Made by a program: the position numbers and the translations under genes
DNA from: an uncultured Granulosicoccaceae bacterium
GTDB lineage: Bacteria > Pseudomonadota > Gammaproteobacteria > Granulosicoccales > Granulosicoccaceae
Assembly (NCBI GenBank): GCA_937998875.1
Contig: CALLBO010000066.1
Coordinates: forward strand, 35,284-99,283
DNA length: 64,000 nt
Reading direction: 5' to 3'
Notes under the pieces: model-generated
What the model was told of the DNA's origin: nothing
What the model saw: the letters and a program-made list of their open reading frames with translations, nothing else
The model's database searches: none
Shown: positions 55,249 through 63,526 of the stretch, in pieces
How positions within the stretch are numbered: position 1 is the stretch's first letter
Layout: each line of letters starts with the position of its first letter

Positions 55249-56752
55249 TACCTGGTACGAACTTCCCGTGTAGTCCTATCGGTAAGCCGTAAGGCAAACT
55301 GGCCGAGGCAATGGGGCCGTCCTTTAACGACCTTGTATCAAAAACGCGAAACTCTGTTTGATCCAGATACCAGTTGTACGCAGTTCCGAGTATCCAGCCT
55401 CTCCCTTCTTTGCTATTCGGCTTTGGCACAAGAATGTGTTCTTCAGCTATAGTGGTTGGCCCATAAGACCACGACGCCATTTCCGACGATTTCCGATCAA
55501 ACGAACTGACCGTGTCATAGCCAAATACCTCATTTGGCATGCTATGCGATCGCTCAAGCATCACCAACAGATTTGTTCGTTCGCCTGGAAAACGCTCATC
55601 AAAACATGGGAAATCCGCTCCGCGGAATGGAAGATTCTCGGTGCGGACCGAACCAGCCACTAAATCGACAATGATATCCATCGCTGTATGCGACGGTAGC
55701 TCAGCGTCAAGGGCCTTTCCTCTCGTGGCAAGTTCAATCTGATTCATTAACGCATGGAAATCCGGTCCACGAGCTGTTTCAATACGTAGGTCACTCCCCT
55801 CTTGCCAGGCATTGCCAAAGTGAAATACGAAGAACGGTGGTATTTCAATTTTTGTTACCACTGACAGTGTTTCTTTATCTATCACTAAAAGATCCACTGA
55901 ACTGTTGTCGTCCCACTTCAGCATAGATAAAAACGATGGAATACCAGGTTCCGTCGGTGGAATAAAATCGATCGGCATAAGTGCGAAGATCAGATATTGC
56001 TCAGTCATTGCAAAATCATGAATCATATTAGACTTTTTTGAGTCAACTACCTGAACTCTTTTTAAAACCCCCGACGGCGACAGTTCGTATAAAACAATTT
56101 TATTCTGGCCACTCAAATAACCAAAGTTCCAGATGCGCCCCAGTGAATCTACTCTGGGGTGTGCAGAAAAAGGCAAGCCATTTGTCTCCGCCGAGAATAC
56201 TTTGCGCCCCAGTGTATCCAAAGATTTCGAATCAATCCGCCACGCTGAACCGGCTTCCCACAGAGCCAGAATTTCATCACCCATAGGCAGCACAGATATA
56301 TTGGCAACGTTTATGTCATCAGGTTTATGAGGTTGCAATGCATCATCGAAAGATGTGCCAAAACCACTCCATAGAAACCTGCCGGCTTTTTGCTCAGTTT
56401 TGTACTTATCGGTTTGAACTATTTTTCCAGAATGTCTGAGTGTTTTCCCCTGAATAAAAAATGATTGAATCATTCCATCACCATCAAACCAATGATGATA
56501 GTTCGAGTCTCCGCGCTTCATTCGCGCTGGCCCGTTTCTGTACAAAGTACCCACCAGATCAGTTGGCAAGGGATTATCAAACGGAATTTCGGTGGGGCCG
56601 AATTGCTCACGAAAATTTTCAAAACTAGTAGTAAATGCTCGGGACGGTGCAACCCCTTCCGAGGCCATCCCTTGAGAAAATAGTGGCGTACCGGCAAGTG
56701 CATTCAGGGCACCTATCCCACCAACCGCCTGCAATAGTTCACGTCGATCCAT
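55241..56752 (-). CDS. Carotenoid cleavage oxygenase (RPE65 family)
   Basis: 503 residues. The N-terminus has a Tat-like RR motif (DRRELLQAVGG) and hydrophobic stretch, so export is likely. Family marks: LYRNGPARMKRG, HHWFDGDGMIQSF and four iron-binding His, in FSAHPRVD (about 199), MIHDFAM (about 244), FVFHFGNAW (about 309) and IGLHGKFVPG (about 494). These Fe(II) dioxygenases split carotenoids or apocarotenoids to retinal-like aldehydes, or lignostilbenes. It lies in an operon behind a DUF2141 gene and in front of a LytS/LytTR two-component system, an unusual context that hints at apocarotenoid signalling (inference). Confidence 0.93.
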   Translation of the reverse strand: MDRRELLQAVGGIGALNALAGTPLFSQGMASEGVAPSRAFTTSFENFREQFGPTEIPFDNPLPTDLVGTLYRNGPARMKRGDSNYHHWFDGDGMIQSFFIQGKTLRHSGKIVQTDKYKTEQKAGRFLWSGFGTSFDDALQPHKPDDINVANISVLPMGDEILALWEAGSAWRIDSKSLDTLGRKVFSAETNGLPFSAHPRVDSLGRIWNFGYLSGQNKIVLYELSPSGVLKRVQVVDSKKSNMIHDFAMTEQYLIFALMPIDFIPPTEPGIPSFLSMLKWDDNSSVDLLVIDKETLSVVTKIEIPPFFVFHFGNAWQEGSDLRIETARGPDFHALMNQIELATRGKALDAELPSHTAMDIIVDLVAGSVRTENLPFRGADFPCFDERFPGERTNLLVMLERSHSMPNEVFGYDTVSSFDRKSSEMASWSYGPTTIAEEHILVPKPNSKEGRGWILGTAYNWYLDQTEFRVFDTRSLKDGPIASASLPYGLPIGLHGKFVPGNA

Positions 56753-56762
56753 GGATGCCCTC

Positions 56763-57188
56763 CTAACGCAGTTGAATTGTTATCTGTGCCCCAGATGCCG
56801 GTAAGTCAAAACGTGTGCCCTTCCAGTCAGGTGGACCGAAGACAAGCCTACCATTCAACGATGCACCCCAAGGTTCGCTGGGTATGCCCAACAGGTTGGT
56901 ATTCAGCACCTCGTTGCCGTCAATGTCCTGATAAAGCAACACTGCGTATTGGCCGACCGGTAATTTAGATAAGCTGATTGGCATTTCCCCCTCTAACGCA
57001 GGAAGCGAAATTGATCTCGTCGGTTCGTTGTTGAAACTTGACTCACTGTTGAATAACACAAGTCGAATGTTGCCGGTGCTTTCTTTAACGTCTTTCAGTG
57101 TAATATCAATATCAGCAGCGTGTGCCGACATTCCCATCAATAGTGTCGTAGCGGCTATTTTACTAATCCAGTTTACTCTGGCAGTCAT
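56763..57188 (-). CDS. DUF2141 secreted protein
   Basis: 141 residues with a signal peptide ending AHAADI. ITLKDVKESTGNIRLVLFNS, LPVGQYAVLLYQDIDGNEVLNTNLLGIPSEPWG and FGPPDWKGTRFDLP are hallmarks of DUF2141. Members are periplasmic, of unknown function, and are sometimes found beside carotenoid genes. It is the first gene of the carotenoid-oxygenase operon (10 bp before it). Confidence 0.9.
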   Translation of the reverse strand: MTARVNWISKIAATTLLMGMSAHAADIDITLKDVKESTGNIRLVLFNSESSFNNEPTRSISLPALEGEMPISLSKLPVGQYAVLLYQDIDGNEVLNTNLLGIPSEPWGASLNGRLVFGPPDWKGTRFDLPASGAQITIQLR

Positions 57189-57594
57189 ATTGCTCTCCGG
57201 CTTGTGTTAGCAGTTCCCGAGAAAACAATGTACGTTATTGGCGATGCGTTCTTGCGATTTATGCGATGAAATGCATTTTTAGGGGTATGAATGACGGAGA
57301 TGCAAATAATATGGACCAGCACTGTTGCATTTTTTCCTGTTAAGGCTTTCCTCCGGTGCGTCATGGTGCAGGTAACCTTAGGGGATCAAGTCTTGAAGAG
57401 AGTCATGTCCGCTCTTACACTATGTTAGTTTAGATGTGTATCGCACTTTACCAGTAATGTGCATCGAAGCAGTGTCAGGTTTTTTCGTGGTCTTTTGTGG
57501 AATATTGAACAACGGTTACGCGATCGGCTTCTCTGTGTAATCCTGTAGCATTTGGCAAACTTTCTACTGTAGTCAGCTGTAGAAGTAACTTAGT
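57189..57594. other. Intergenic region, no gene seen
   Basis: 406 bp, with the promoter of the DUF2141 operon presumably at its left part. From about 57575 the sequence is similar to the stretch before the Y1-transposase copy at 63.5 kb (CTGTAGA..GTAA). Confidence 0.45.
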
Positions 57595-57986
57595 GTGCCA
57601 AGCCTCGTAAGCTCCAAATTTAGCAGGGGGCAACACCTTTCTGCCACTTGCGTTTCCCCTACATAAGACAGGTATTTTTATGCAGGAATGATTCCGTTAA
57701 CGGTCGTTCCCATGAACATCTCAGACAACAGATCATATACGACCTGCTAAGCCTTGCCTCCATCTTCGATATAGATGTAGCGGCATTCGCTGTTATATCC
57801 AACCATTATCATATAGTTCTTCATGTCGATGCCGAAGCGTGCAGGAATGCTGATCCAAAAGATATCGTTCGAAAGTGGCGCGACTTGACCGCATATTCGG
57901 TGATCGCTACACACAGATATACGGTTGAAAAGAACCACATCTGCGAAGACTCTACGGGAACGCTACGGTGGGTATCCTCATACTAA
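57595..57986 (+). pseudogene. Truncated REP-associated Y1 transposase, N-terminal part
   Basis: Similarity to the copy at 63.5 kb begins at the GCCAAGCCTCGTAAGC start and runs to about 57886. An early frameshift breaks the first 30 codons; the frame then reads CRNDSVNGRSHEHLRQQII, LASIFDIDVAAFAVISNHYH and HVDAEACRNADPKDIVRKW. NHYHIVLHV contains the HUH-like catalytic His pair. After DIVRKW the sequence is unrelated, so the C-terminal two thirds are missing. Inactive. Confidence 0.8.
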
Positions 57987-57989
57987 ACT

Positions 57990-58478
57990 CTAAGACTTAA
58001 ATCTATCTGCAACTTTTTGCAGAGTCAGATCAAAGTCGCATCCGGCGTCAAATCCCACATAATTTATTGAGTATTTAGCACTTTCTTCATTGAGTGATCC
58101 ACTCAATATGGTTTCCATTGCTACTTGAATAAACTCATTGTCGCTCGTGTAATTCACTATCGTACGTGTATTTTTGAACTCAAAGCTTCCGGTCGATTTT
58201 ACACTTCCCTTTTCTGAGGTTGGGCCACTCCCGATCACGATTCCTTGCCCGTCTTTAACAATAAAGTTCAATACCTTACTTGCCTTATAGGTTAGGTGTT
58301 CGCATTGAAAACGGAGAACGCTTTCATCAGGACTGAATTTAGTCGCTGATTTCAGCGTCGCTACCCATCGACCATCAAATACACTTGAGTCGGCAGGTTT
58401 GAGTGTTGTTGTTTGACAAGCTAAGGCGTGCCCACAGATGAAAACTAATAGCATTTTTAGTTTTAAATTGTGGATCAT
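57990..58478 (-). CDS. Small lipoprotein of unknown function
   Basis: 162 residues. Lipobox ALAC gives lipidated Cys21. The mature protein is beta-rich (SVFDGRWVATLKSA, GSFEFKNTRTIVNYTS, YSINYVGFDAGCDFDLTL) and has two more Cys that could pair. No family recognised. It lies 4 bp from the end of the truncated transposase on the opposite strand. Confidence 0.65.
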   Translation of the reverse strand: MIHNLKLKMLLVFICGHALACQTTTLKPADSSVFDGRWVATLKSATKFSPDESVLRFQCEHLTYKASKVLNFIVKDGQGIVIGSGPTSEKGSVKSTGSFEFKNTRTIVNYTSDNEFIQVAMETILSGSLNEESAKYSINYVGFDAGCDFDLTLQKVADRFKS

Positions 58479-58909
58479 AGTGCACTATTTCCAGCTAGGT
58501 TGTCGTAGCAGTTATGTGAAATCATCTTGACCTTCCTACCGGTGGAGTGTTTCCTATGGATTAAACCGAACTTACCGGGGTTAAGAAAATACTGCAAGCG
58601 GCTACTTGCATTGTCTATATCTTTCAAGATTAATTTCAAAATCTAAGCGTTACACGCAATTGCAGCCTTCTTATAATTTATCTCTAAGATTCGTAAGCTC
58701 AAGATGCTACAAAAGCACGCAGGAGTACTGTCGAAGGGAGAGTCGCATTTTTCATTTCCCTATCATTAGAATTCCTGTTGGATGCCCCAGAAATATTCCA
58801 TTGTCATATCATTCTGAAGCCCTAACATAGCTTACCAAATCCCCATCGTTGCGCCCCGGACCAACTAGAGCCTCGAACATAACTACCCGACAAAGCAGGC
58901 TTTATCGGG
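58479..58909. other. Intergenic region, AT-rich, no gene seen
   Basis: 431 bp with lower G+C than most of the window. Only short non-coding-looking frames. It leads into the sulfotransferase-like gene. Confidence 0.45.
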
Positions 58910-60310
58910 GTGCAACACATATGGATAATGGATATGAATATATTTTTTCCTGCGCCATCTTCCGTTGAAGATGGCAATCACTACTCAATAATCAAGAGAC
59001 TAGTAGATGCAAAACTACTACAAGTAGTGCTGTTCACCGGCCCACCCGGATGTGGCACTACCGCTACGAGCAAATCTGGCCACAAAACCGTTGGATCCCA
59101 TATTAATATCAACCAACCCGGCATGTTCAGTCGCGCTGGATATATACAGAACATTGCCGGTAACACAAAAAGATTTTTTCTCTCAGATCGTGATCGCAAC
59201 GCGCAAATATGGCGCCGCGTCTACGACCAGATATCTGCTTACTTCGTGCAACTGTCCAAGCTTGGCCGGACACCCAGTCATGCCAATCCGATACTACTAT
59301 CAGCAAACGAAACAACTCATTTAACCTTATTCGGGAAAGAGGTAGAGCAATGGAAATCACTGGCTGAGAATCGCGTTATCATGAGTATCAGAGATCCTGT
59401 GCTACAGATGCGTTCAGCATTGTTAAAGATCCTAGACAACATCGATACCGATATTTTTTCAGATCACATAAATCTACACACCCACGGATGTTTTAATCAG
59501 AATTCCATACAGAGCGAACATTTTAATATATCGCGAAACGATGATGTACGAGAATTCTCTGTACACGGAACACCGTTACTCAACCTGACAAAACTAGAAA
59601 CTCTTATTAACAACAAGATAATATCAGAAGAAAGCAAGGGAAAGCTGCTTTGGCCCGAAACTTATCGCTATATAAAATCCTCTAACGACTTTGCGCTACT
59701 CAACAACACTGCACTTAAGCGGTTTGCTATATACAACCCCCTTTTGGAAGAACCAGAGGTACAAAAAGATATTTGGCACACTGCTCTAGACCATAAAGAC
59801 TACGAACACGCAGCGCGTACGTACCAAGGAATAAAAATGGAAGACTTCCACAAACTTCCAGATTATCTAAGCGATACGCTGTTCAGATGGAGAATAGGAT
59901 GGATGCCAACACTTATACACCTCCAAAACAATAGCTTTCCCGATTTAATCGTTAGCGAGTACACCTATATGCAAAACAATGCACAACATTCATGGGACAC
60001 AATACTCAGTAAGCTGCAATCACGCGGCCTCTGGCTTAAAGATACCAACCTGCATTTGCCTTACAACATTTGTGCAGACCAACAATGCGAGTTACCGTGG
60101 AAAGCCTGGTTCCTAGGTCAAGACCACAAAACAGTACATGAACATCAACATATAACCAAGCCACGAAACAATCCGATCCCGGAGATCCAGCTACCAGCAT
60201 GCCTCCAAGCGTTATTGCCGGAGGCCAAAGAGGCCTACCGGCTTGCGATGTCTTACGATCACGTTGTTGGTCAAGTTAATGTACTGTCGCCTGACTTGGA
60301 GCAGGCTTAA
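58910..60310 (+). CDS. P-loop protein, sulfotransferase-like
   Basis: 466 residues from a GTG at 58910; ATG codons at 58928 and 58934 are alternatives and none has a good ribosome binding site. VVLFTGPPGCGTTATSKSG resembles the PAPS-binding loop or a P-loop lacking the usual Lys, and NRVIMSIRDPVLQMRSALL resembles the second PAPS contact (IRDP..R..S) of sulfotransferases. The rest (helical, with many Trp and His) is unlike known families to my eye. G+C is lower than in the neighbours and the gene lies between transposase fragments, both signs of transfer. Substrate unknown. Confidence 0.6.
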   Translation: MQHIWIMDMNIFFPAPSSVEDGNHYSIIKRLVDAKLLQVVLFTGPPGCGTTATSKSGHKTVGSHININQPGMFSRAGYIQNIAGNTKRFFLSDRDRNAQIWRRVYDQISAYFVQLSKLGRTPSHANPILLSANETTHLTLFGKEVEQWKSLAENRVIMSIRDPVLQMRSALLKILDNIDTDIFSDHINLHTHGCFNQNSIQSEHFNISRNDDVREFSVHGTPLLNLTKLETLINNKIISEESKGKLLWPETYRYIKSSNDFALLNNTALKRFAIYNPLLEEPEVQKDIWHTALDHKDYEHAARTYQGIKMEDFHKLPDYLSDTLFRWRIGWMPTLIHLQNNSFPDLIVSEYTYMQNNAQHSWDTILSKLQSRGLWLKDTNLHLPYNICADQQCELPWKAWFLGQDHKTVHEHQHITKPRNNPIPEIQLPACLQALLPEAKEAYRLAMSYDHVVGQVNVLSPDLEQA

Positions 60311-60768
60311 AGATATTGCTCCGGAGTAAGGATCTCTTAGTGCCAATAGCCCCGTGCGTACCTCAGTATAGGGAACGAGAATTTCCAGGTATGCAAAGGC
60401 AAATTGAGTTTGCCCGTGTCGAGCAACCAGCTCCGACGCCGGGGCTGCAAGCGTTTATTGATAACATCAATCGGTATGACTGGGATATCTAAACCTTGTG
60501 ACCGGGCCAAAAGCACGTGCGCTGACTTAAGTCCAGGCCCCCGCTCGGAGGTGCGACCCACTCATCACCCGGTCGTGGTCATTCACTGATGAAGCGCCAA
60601 GTGAATCCGTGCAGAGCCAACATCTCGCTGGAGCACCTGCACGCGCAACCCACCAGCAATATCGATTATCACATTGTGTAGGACAAGCATTACAACCAGT
60701 GCCTCACAGGTTGGTTAAAACACAGGTCGGCGTTAGTGATGTTCTTTGTACTGCCTGTCTCTACAAGT
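60311..60768. other. Intergenic region with no assigned gene
   Basis: 458 bp of higher G+C than the preceding gene. Open frames of 60-75 codons occur on both strands (for example 60337-60561 minus) but none has a start signal or recognised motif. A 33-codon plus-strand frame from 60391 (MQRQIEFARVEQP...) may be a fragment of something lost. Confidence 0.4.
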
Positions 60769-60954
60769 TTATTTTGACCCGTTGTTACAACCATATCCAA
60801 CAGCAATGCTATCTACCGTTTGGGAGATACTGGCGCGGCTGGCGCCTAACTCTTCAAGCTCACGGGTTGATAGCTGACATAAATCTCTATGCAGCTGTTG
60901 TTTGATTAGACTGCACTCTGAGTGTGCAGAGTGATTGTGTTCGTTTGCCATCAT
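60769..60954 (-). CDS. Small DUF1127-like protein
   Basis: 61 residues, ribosome binding site GGAG five bases before the ATG. The pattern QLHRDLCQLSTRELEELGASRASI fits DUF1127 (L..LS.RELxxLGxSRxxI), a family of very small proteins, some affecting RNA turnover or phosphate/stress responses. His-rich start and a GYGCNNGSK end are unusual. The ELEELGA stretch also looks like a double-glycine leader of peptide bacteriocins, but no maturation genes are near. Its ATG overlaps a minus-strand 69-codon frame by four bases (ATGA); that frame has no start signal. Confidence 0.5.
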   Translation of the reverse strand: MMANEHNHSAHSECSLIKQQLHRDLCQLSTRELEELGASRASISQTVDSIAVGYGCNNGSK

Positions 60955-61178
60955 ATCGTCTCCATAGTTGGAATGATTTCCCGATCAAGTGCTGACGTGT
61001 ACAAAAACAGACAGGTAGATTTCAATATAGTTCCATAAACTGGAACCGTTAGTGCCGGAATATCTGTCCAGACGTGTCTCACCGGTGGGGCTTCCCTGTA
61101 CGACCATATTTCAAATGGGCTGTTTCCTGGCGGCTGACACACAATATTAGACATTTGCAAAAGTTTAAGGAAAGAACT

Positions 61179-61448
61179 GAATATTACGTACAGGCACTCT
61201 AAAAAGAATCTGAGGCATACTTCGATTCATGGCGTTCGAGGCTGTTTGATATCAGCTGGTTTATAAAAGTGCTCAATGAGAACATTGCACGACAGGCCAA
61301 AAAAGAAGACGACTGCACCGGGCACTTCTGGGAGTCCCGGTACAAATCTCAAGCACTACTCGATGAAAAAGCCGTGCTCAGTGCCATGGCCTATGTCGAT
61401 CTTAATCTCACTTCTAACACCCAACTTGCTGTGAATGCGAGTTCTTAG
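61179..61448 (+). pseudogene. Internally deleted Y1 transposase copy, C-terminal part
   Basis: Begins with the same 44 bp that precede the copy at 63.5 kb (61179-61222 against 63430-63472), then jumps to the C-terminal coding part: SWRSRLFDISWFIKVLNENIARQ, EDDCTGHFWESRYKSQALL, AVLSAMAYVDLN, ending at TAG 61448. The whole HUH catalytic part is missing, so it is a deletion derivative. Confidence 0.75.
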
Positions 61449-61562
61449 CTCGCGAATAGCCAATCAATATCGATAGAGATCGGAAAACCAACAGCAGAAC
61501 ATAAATCGCCCTCTCTTCTACCGTGCCGGTCCATATTGTTTCATTCAGCAGAGCAAAAAGAG

Positions 61563-63377
61563 TTAGAAGTCGAGTGACTGGTTTGAGTTGAGAGTTGAGC
61601 CTGGAACCGATGGTAACCCAAGAAGATCGAGCACAATGTTGGCTGTTTCGCCTGTTCGTATCGGCTGAGCGCTTCCTCCAAGCTGGATCTGTGTGTCGCC
61701 TGGGTCGAATCGATCATCAACATTCTGGCTATATAGATCGCTGCCTGGAGTAACACCAGGGCCCTCTATGATCAGCGGTACGGTAAAGTTACTTGGGTCG
61801 GTGGCGTCGGAGTGCAGGAAGCCGTCGGTTGGTCCGCCATGATCGGAGGTGACGATAACTGTCGTTGTATCTCGTAGTCCTGTGCCATCAAGGGCAGTTA
61901 AAAGTTCGCCCAAAATACGATCCGCTTCAGTAACCGATTCTGCGTACTCAACAGTACCCCAACCCGATGTGTGCCCACCGCTGTCCGGAGTTCGAATATG
62001 ATAGAAGCCGTGCGCAGGTGCGGTGGTTGTCGAGAAAAAGTCTATGAATGCGGGCACAGCATCCTGGGGATTATCGCGATCATAAAAGCTAATCTTCTGA
62101 GTTCCGTTATCTTCTCCCGTAACGTCGAGCGCACCGTTAAGGTTCCAGTTTCGCTCGAACATATCGAACTTGCTTTTACCTGCGATCAGAATGGTGTCTC
62201 CGCCGTTGTCGTGCACTACGTCGAACACCGATGCGATATAGCTTCCGGCTTCGTGGTGCACGGTGACTCCGATGATGGCATTGTTGTAGTCAATCTGGTG
62301 GCCATCTATACCATATACGTTCCGGCCGGTGAACTGGCTGTGATGGTTTGGCAGTGTTTGAGTGAACGAAGGATCGGTTCGTGCGTTAAGCGTTGATGAG
62401 CCATCTAGGATCAGCTGATGCAGATTGGGGGTAAGCGTTTCGTTAACATGGTCGGAACGCAGGCCGTCAATGCTAACGTGGATCGTCCTGTCAGCTTCTG
62501 CGATAGATTCGGGTAGCTCCTGGTCGTCGTCAGGATTAGTTGGTGTTTGATCTACACATGGATGATCGGTCCGCGTGCCAGCTTCCCATATTCTGAGTAT
62601 GTACTCAAAAAAAACTGAGCCATTAGTGTCGGTGTAGGTTGATGCATTTTCGCCCACCGTTGCCAGCCAGTTACTGTTCCTGATAATCACGTGGTTGCCG
62701 CCCAGATCGTTCCAGGACAGGATCGTCTGGCCAAGGTCGTCATGAACTAATGTGCAGCTAACTTGTGGTGGAATGTCAGCCTGATTATCGTCTTCAATAC
62801 AGAGTGTGTCGGTTCTAATGCTATCTTTCCAGGCACGCAGCTCGTAGCTATCTTCGGGGGTCGACTGACTGTCGATATAGTTCGAAACATTCTCGCCCGG
62901 TGTAGCTAACCACGCTTCGTTCTTACGGACTACGAACCTACTTCCATTATCGTTCCAAGACAGAGTGGTTTCGCTGCCGTCTCGGTAGAGTACGCACTGC
63001 TGTTCTACGACAGGCGAGGGCTCGTTGGTATATTCGCAGGTTCGATCGATAAACGATGCGCCTACCCAGGTGCGAATGGAATATGTTGCGTCAGGACCAG
63101 GGTCGCTAACGGTGAAGTCAGCAATATTCTGACCGACAGTCGCTATCCAGCTACCGTCTTGTTGAACAACATGAGTTCCTCCGCCGTCACCCCATGACAG
63201 TTCTAGTGACCCTTCAGAAAACGTAGCGGCACAGGCCTGCGTGTTGTCTGCCATTGCAATTTTCTGGTTTCCAAGGCTCAGGGCGACGATAGCGATAATC
63301 ATAGGAGCTAGCGCAGTAAATAGGTTTTTCGGATTAAGTGCTTTTTGAATAGAATGGTTTCTCATGCCGGGTATCAT
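61563..63377 (-). CDS. Secreted type I phosphodiesterase/nucleotide-pyrophosphatase-like protein with three N-terminal repeats
   Basis: 604 residues. Signal anchor at about 17-42 (ending MADNTQA). Three repeats of about 65 residues follow (about 45-260), each with C, LSWxDxGGxHVV, WLATxGxN and a TDxxC end, a small beta module seen by pattern only. Residues 290-600 form the alkaline-phosphatase-superfamily domain: IHVSIDGLRSDHV (metal Asp), TLPNHHSQFTGRNVYG with nucleophile Thr, TPDSGGHTSG (Asp, His), VTSDHGGPTDGF (Asp-His) and FLHSD (His). It should cleave phosphodiesters or pyrophosphates outside the cell. Start at the ATG 63377; a second ATG lies four codons on. Confidence 0.88.
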   Translation of the reverse strand: MIPGMRNHSIQKALNPKNLFTALAPMIIAIVALSLGNQKIAMADNTQACAATFSEGSLELSWGDGGGTHVVQQDGSWIATVGQNIADFTVSDPGPDATYSIRTWVGASFIDRTCEYTNEPSPVVEQQCVLYRDGSETTLSWNDNGSRFVVRKNEAWLATPGENVSNYIDSQSTPEDSYELRAWKDSIRTDTLCIEDDNQADIPPQVSCTLVHDDLGQTILSWNDLGGNHVIIRNSNWLATVGENASTYTDTNGSVFFEYILRIWEAGTRTDHPCVDQTPTNPDDDQELPESIAEADRTIHVSIDGLRSDHVNETLTPNLHQLILDGSSTLNARTDPSFTQTLPNHHSQFTGRNVYGIDGHQIDYNNAIIGVTVHHEAGSYIASVFDVVHDNGGDTILIAGKSKFDMFERNWNLNGALDVTGEDNGTQKISFYDRDNPQDAVPAFIDFFSTTTAPAHGFYHIRTPDSGGHTSGWGTVEYAESVTEADRILGELLTALDGTGLRDTTTVIVTSDHGGPTDGFLHSDATDPSNFTVPLIIEGPGVTPGSDLYSQNVDDRFDPGDTQIQLGGSAQPIRTGETANIVLDLLGLPSVPGSTLNSNQSLDF

Positions 63378-63429
63378 CTCATATATAAAGTTTCTATAGA
63401 ACAGTGATCCGAACGGTGCTATTCAAACA

Positions 63430-63472
63430 GAATTTTACGGACAGGCGCTTAAAAAGAAACTGTGGCGTACTT
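63430..63472. repeat. Copy of the element segment at 61179-61222
   Basis: AATTTTACGGACAGGCGCT and the following AAAAAGAAACTG...GTACTTC match 61179-61222 with a few changes. It lies about 55 bp before the Y1 transposase copy and probably marks the 5' part of that element. Confidence 0.7.
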
Positions 63473-63526
63473 CACAGTGTAATTTGACATCAATCGTCAA
63501 TCTTACCGCTGTAGATGTAATTCGTT

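Noticed and set aside
60337..60561. 74-codon minus-strand frame after the sulfotransferase-like gene
   Set aside because: No start signal, no motif, and a competing frame on the other strand; could be a fragment of a lost element but cannot be supported.
60951..61160. 69-codon minus-strand frame overlapping the DUF1127-like start by ATGA
   Set aside because: No ribosome binding site before its TTG or ATG and no recognisable protein pattern; the overlap alone is weak evidence.
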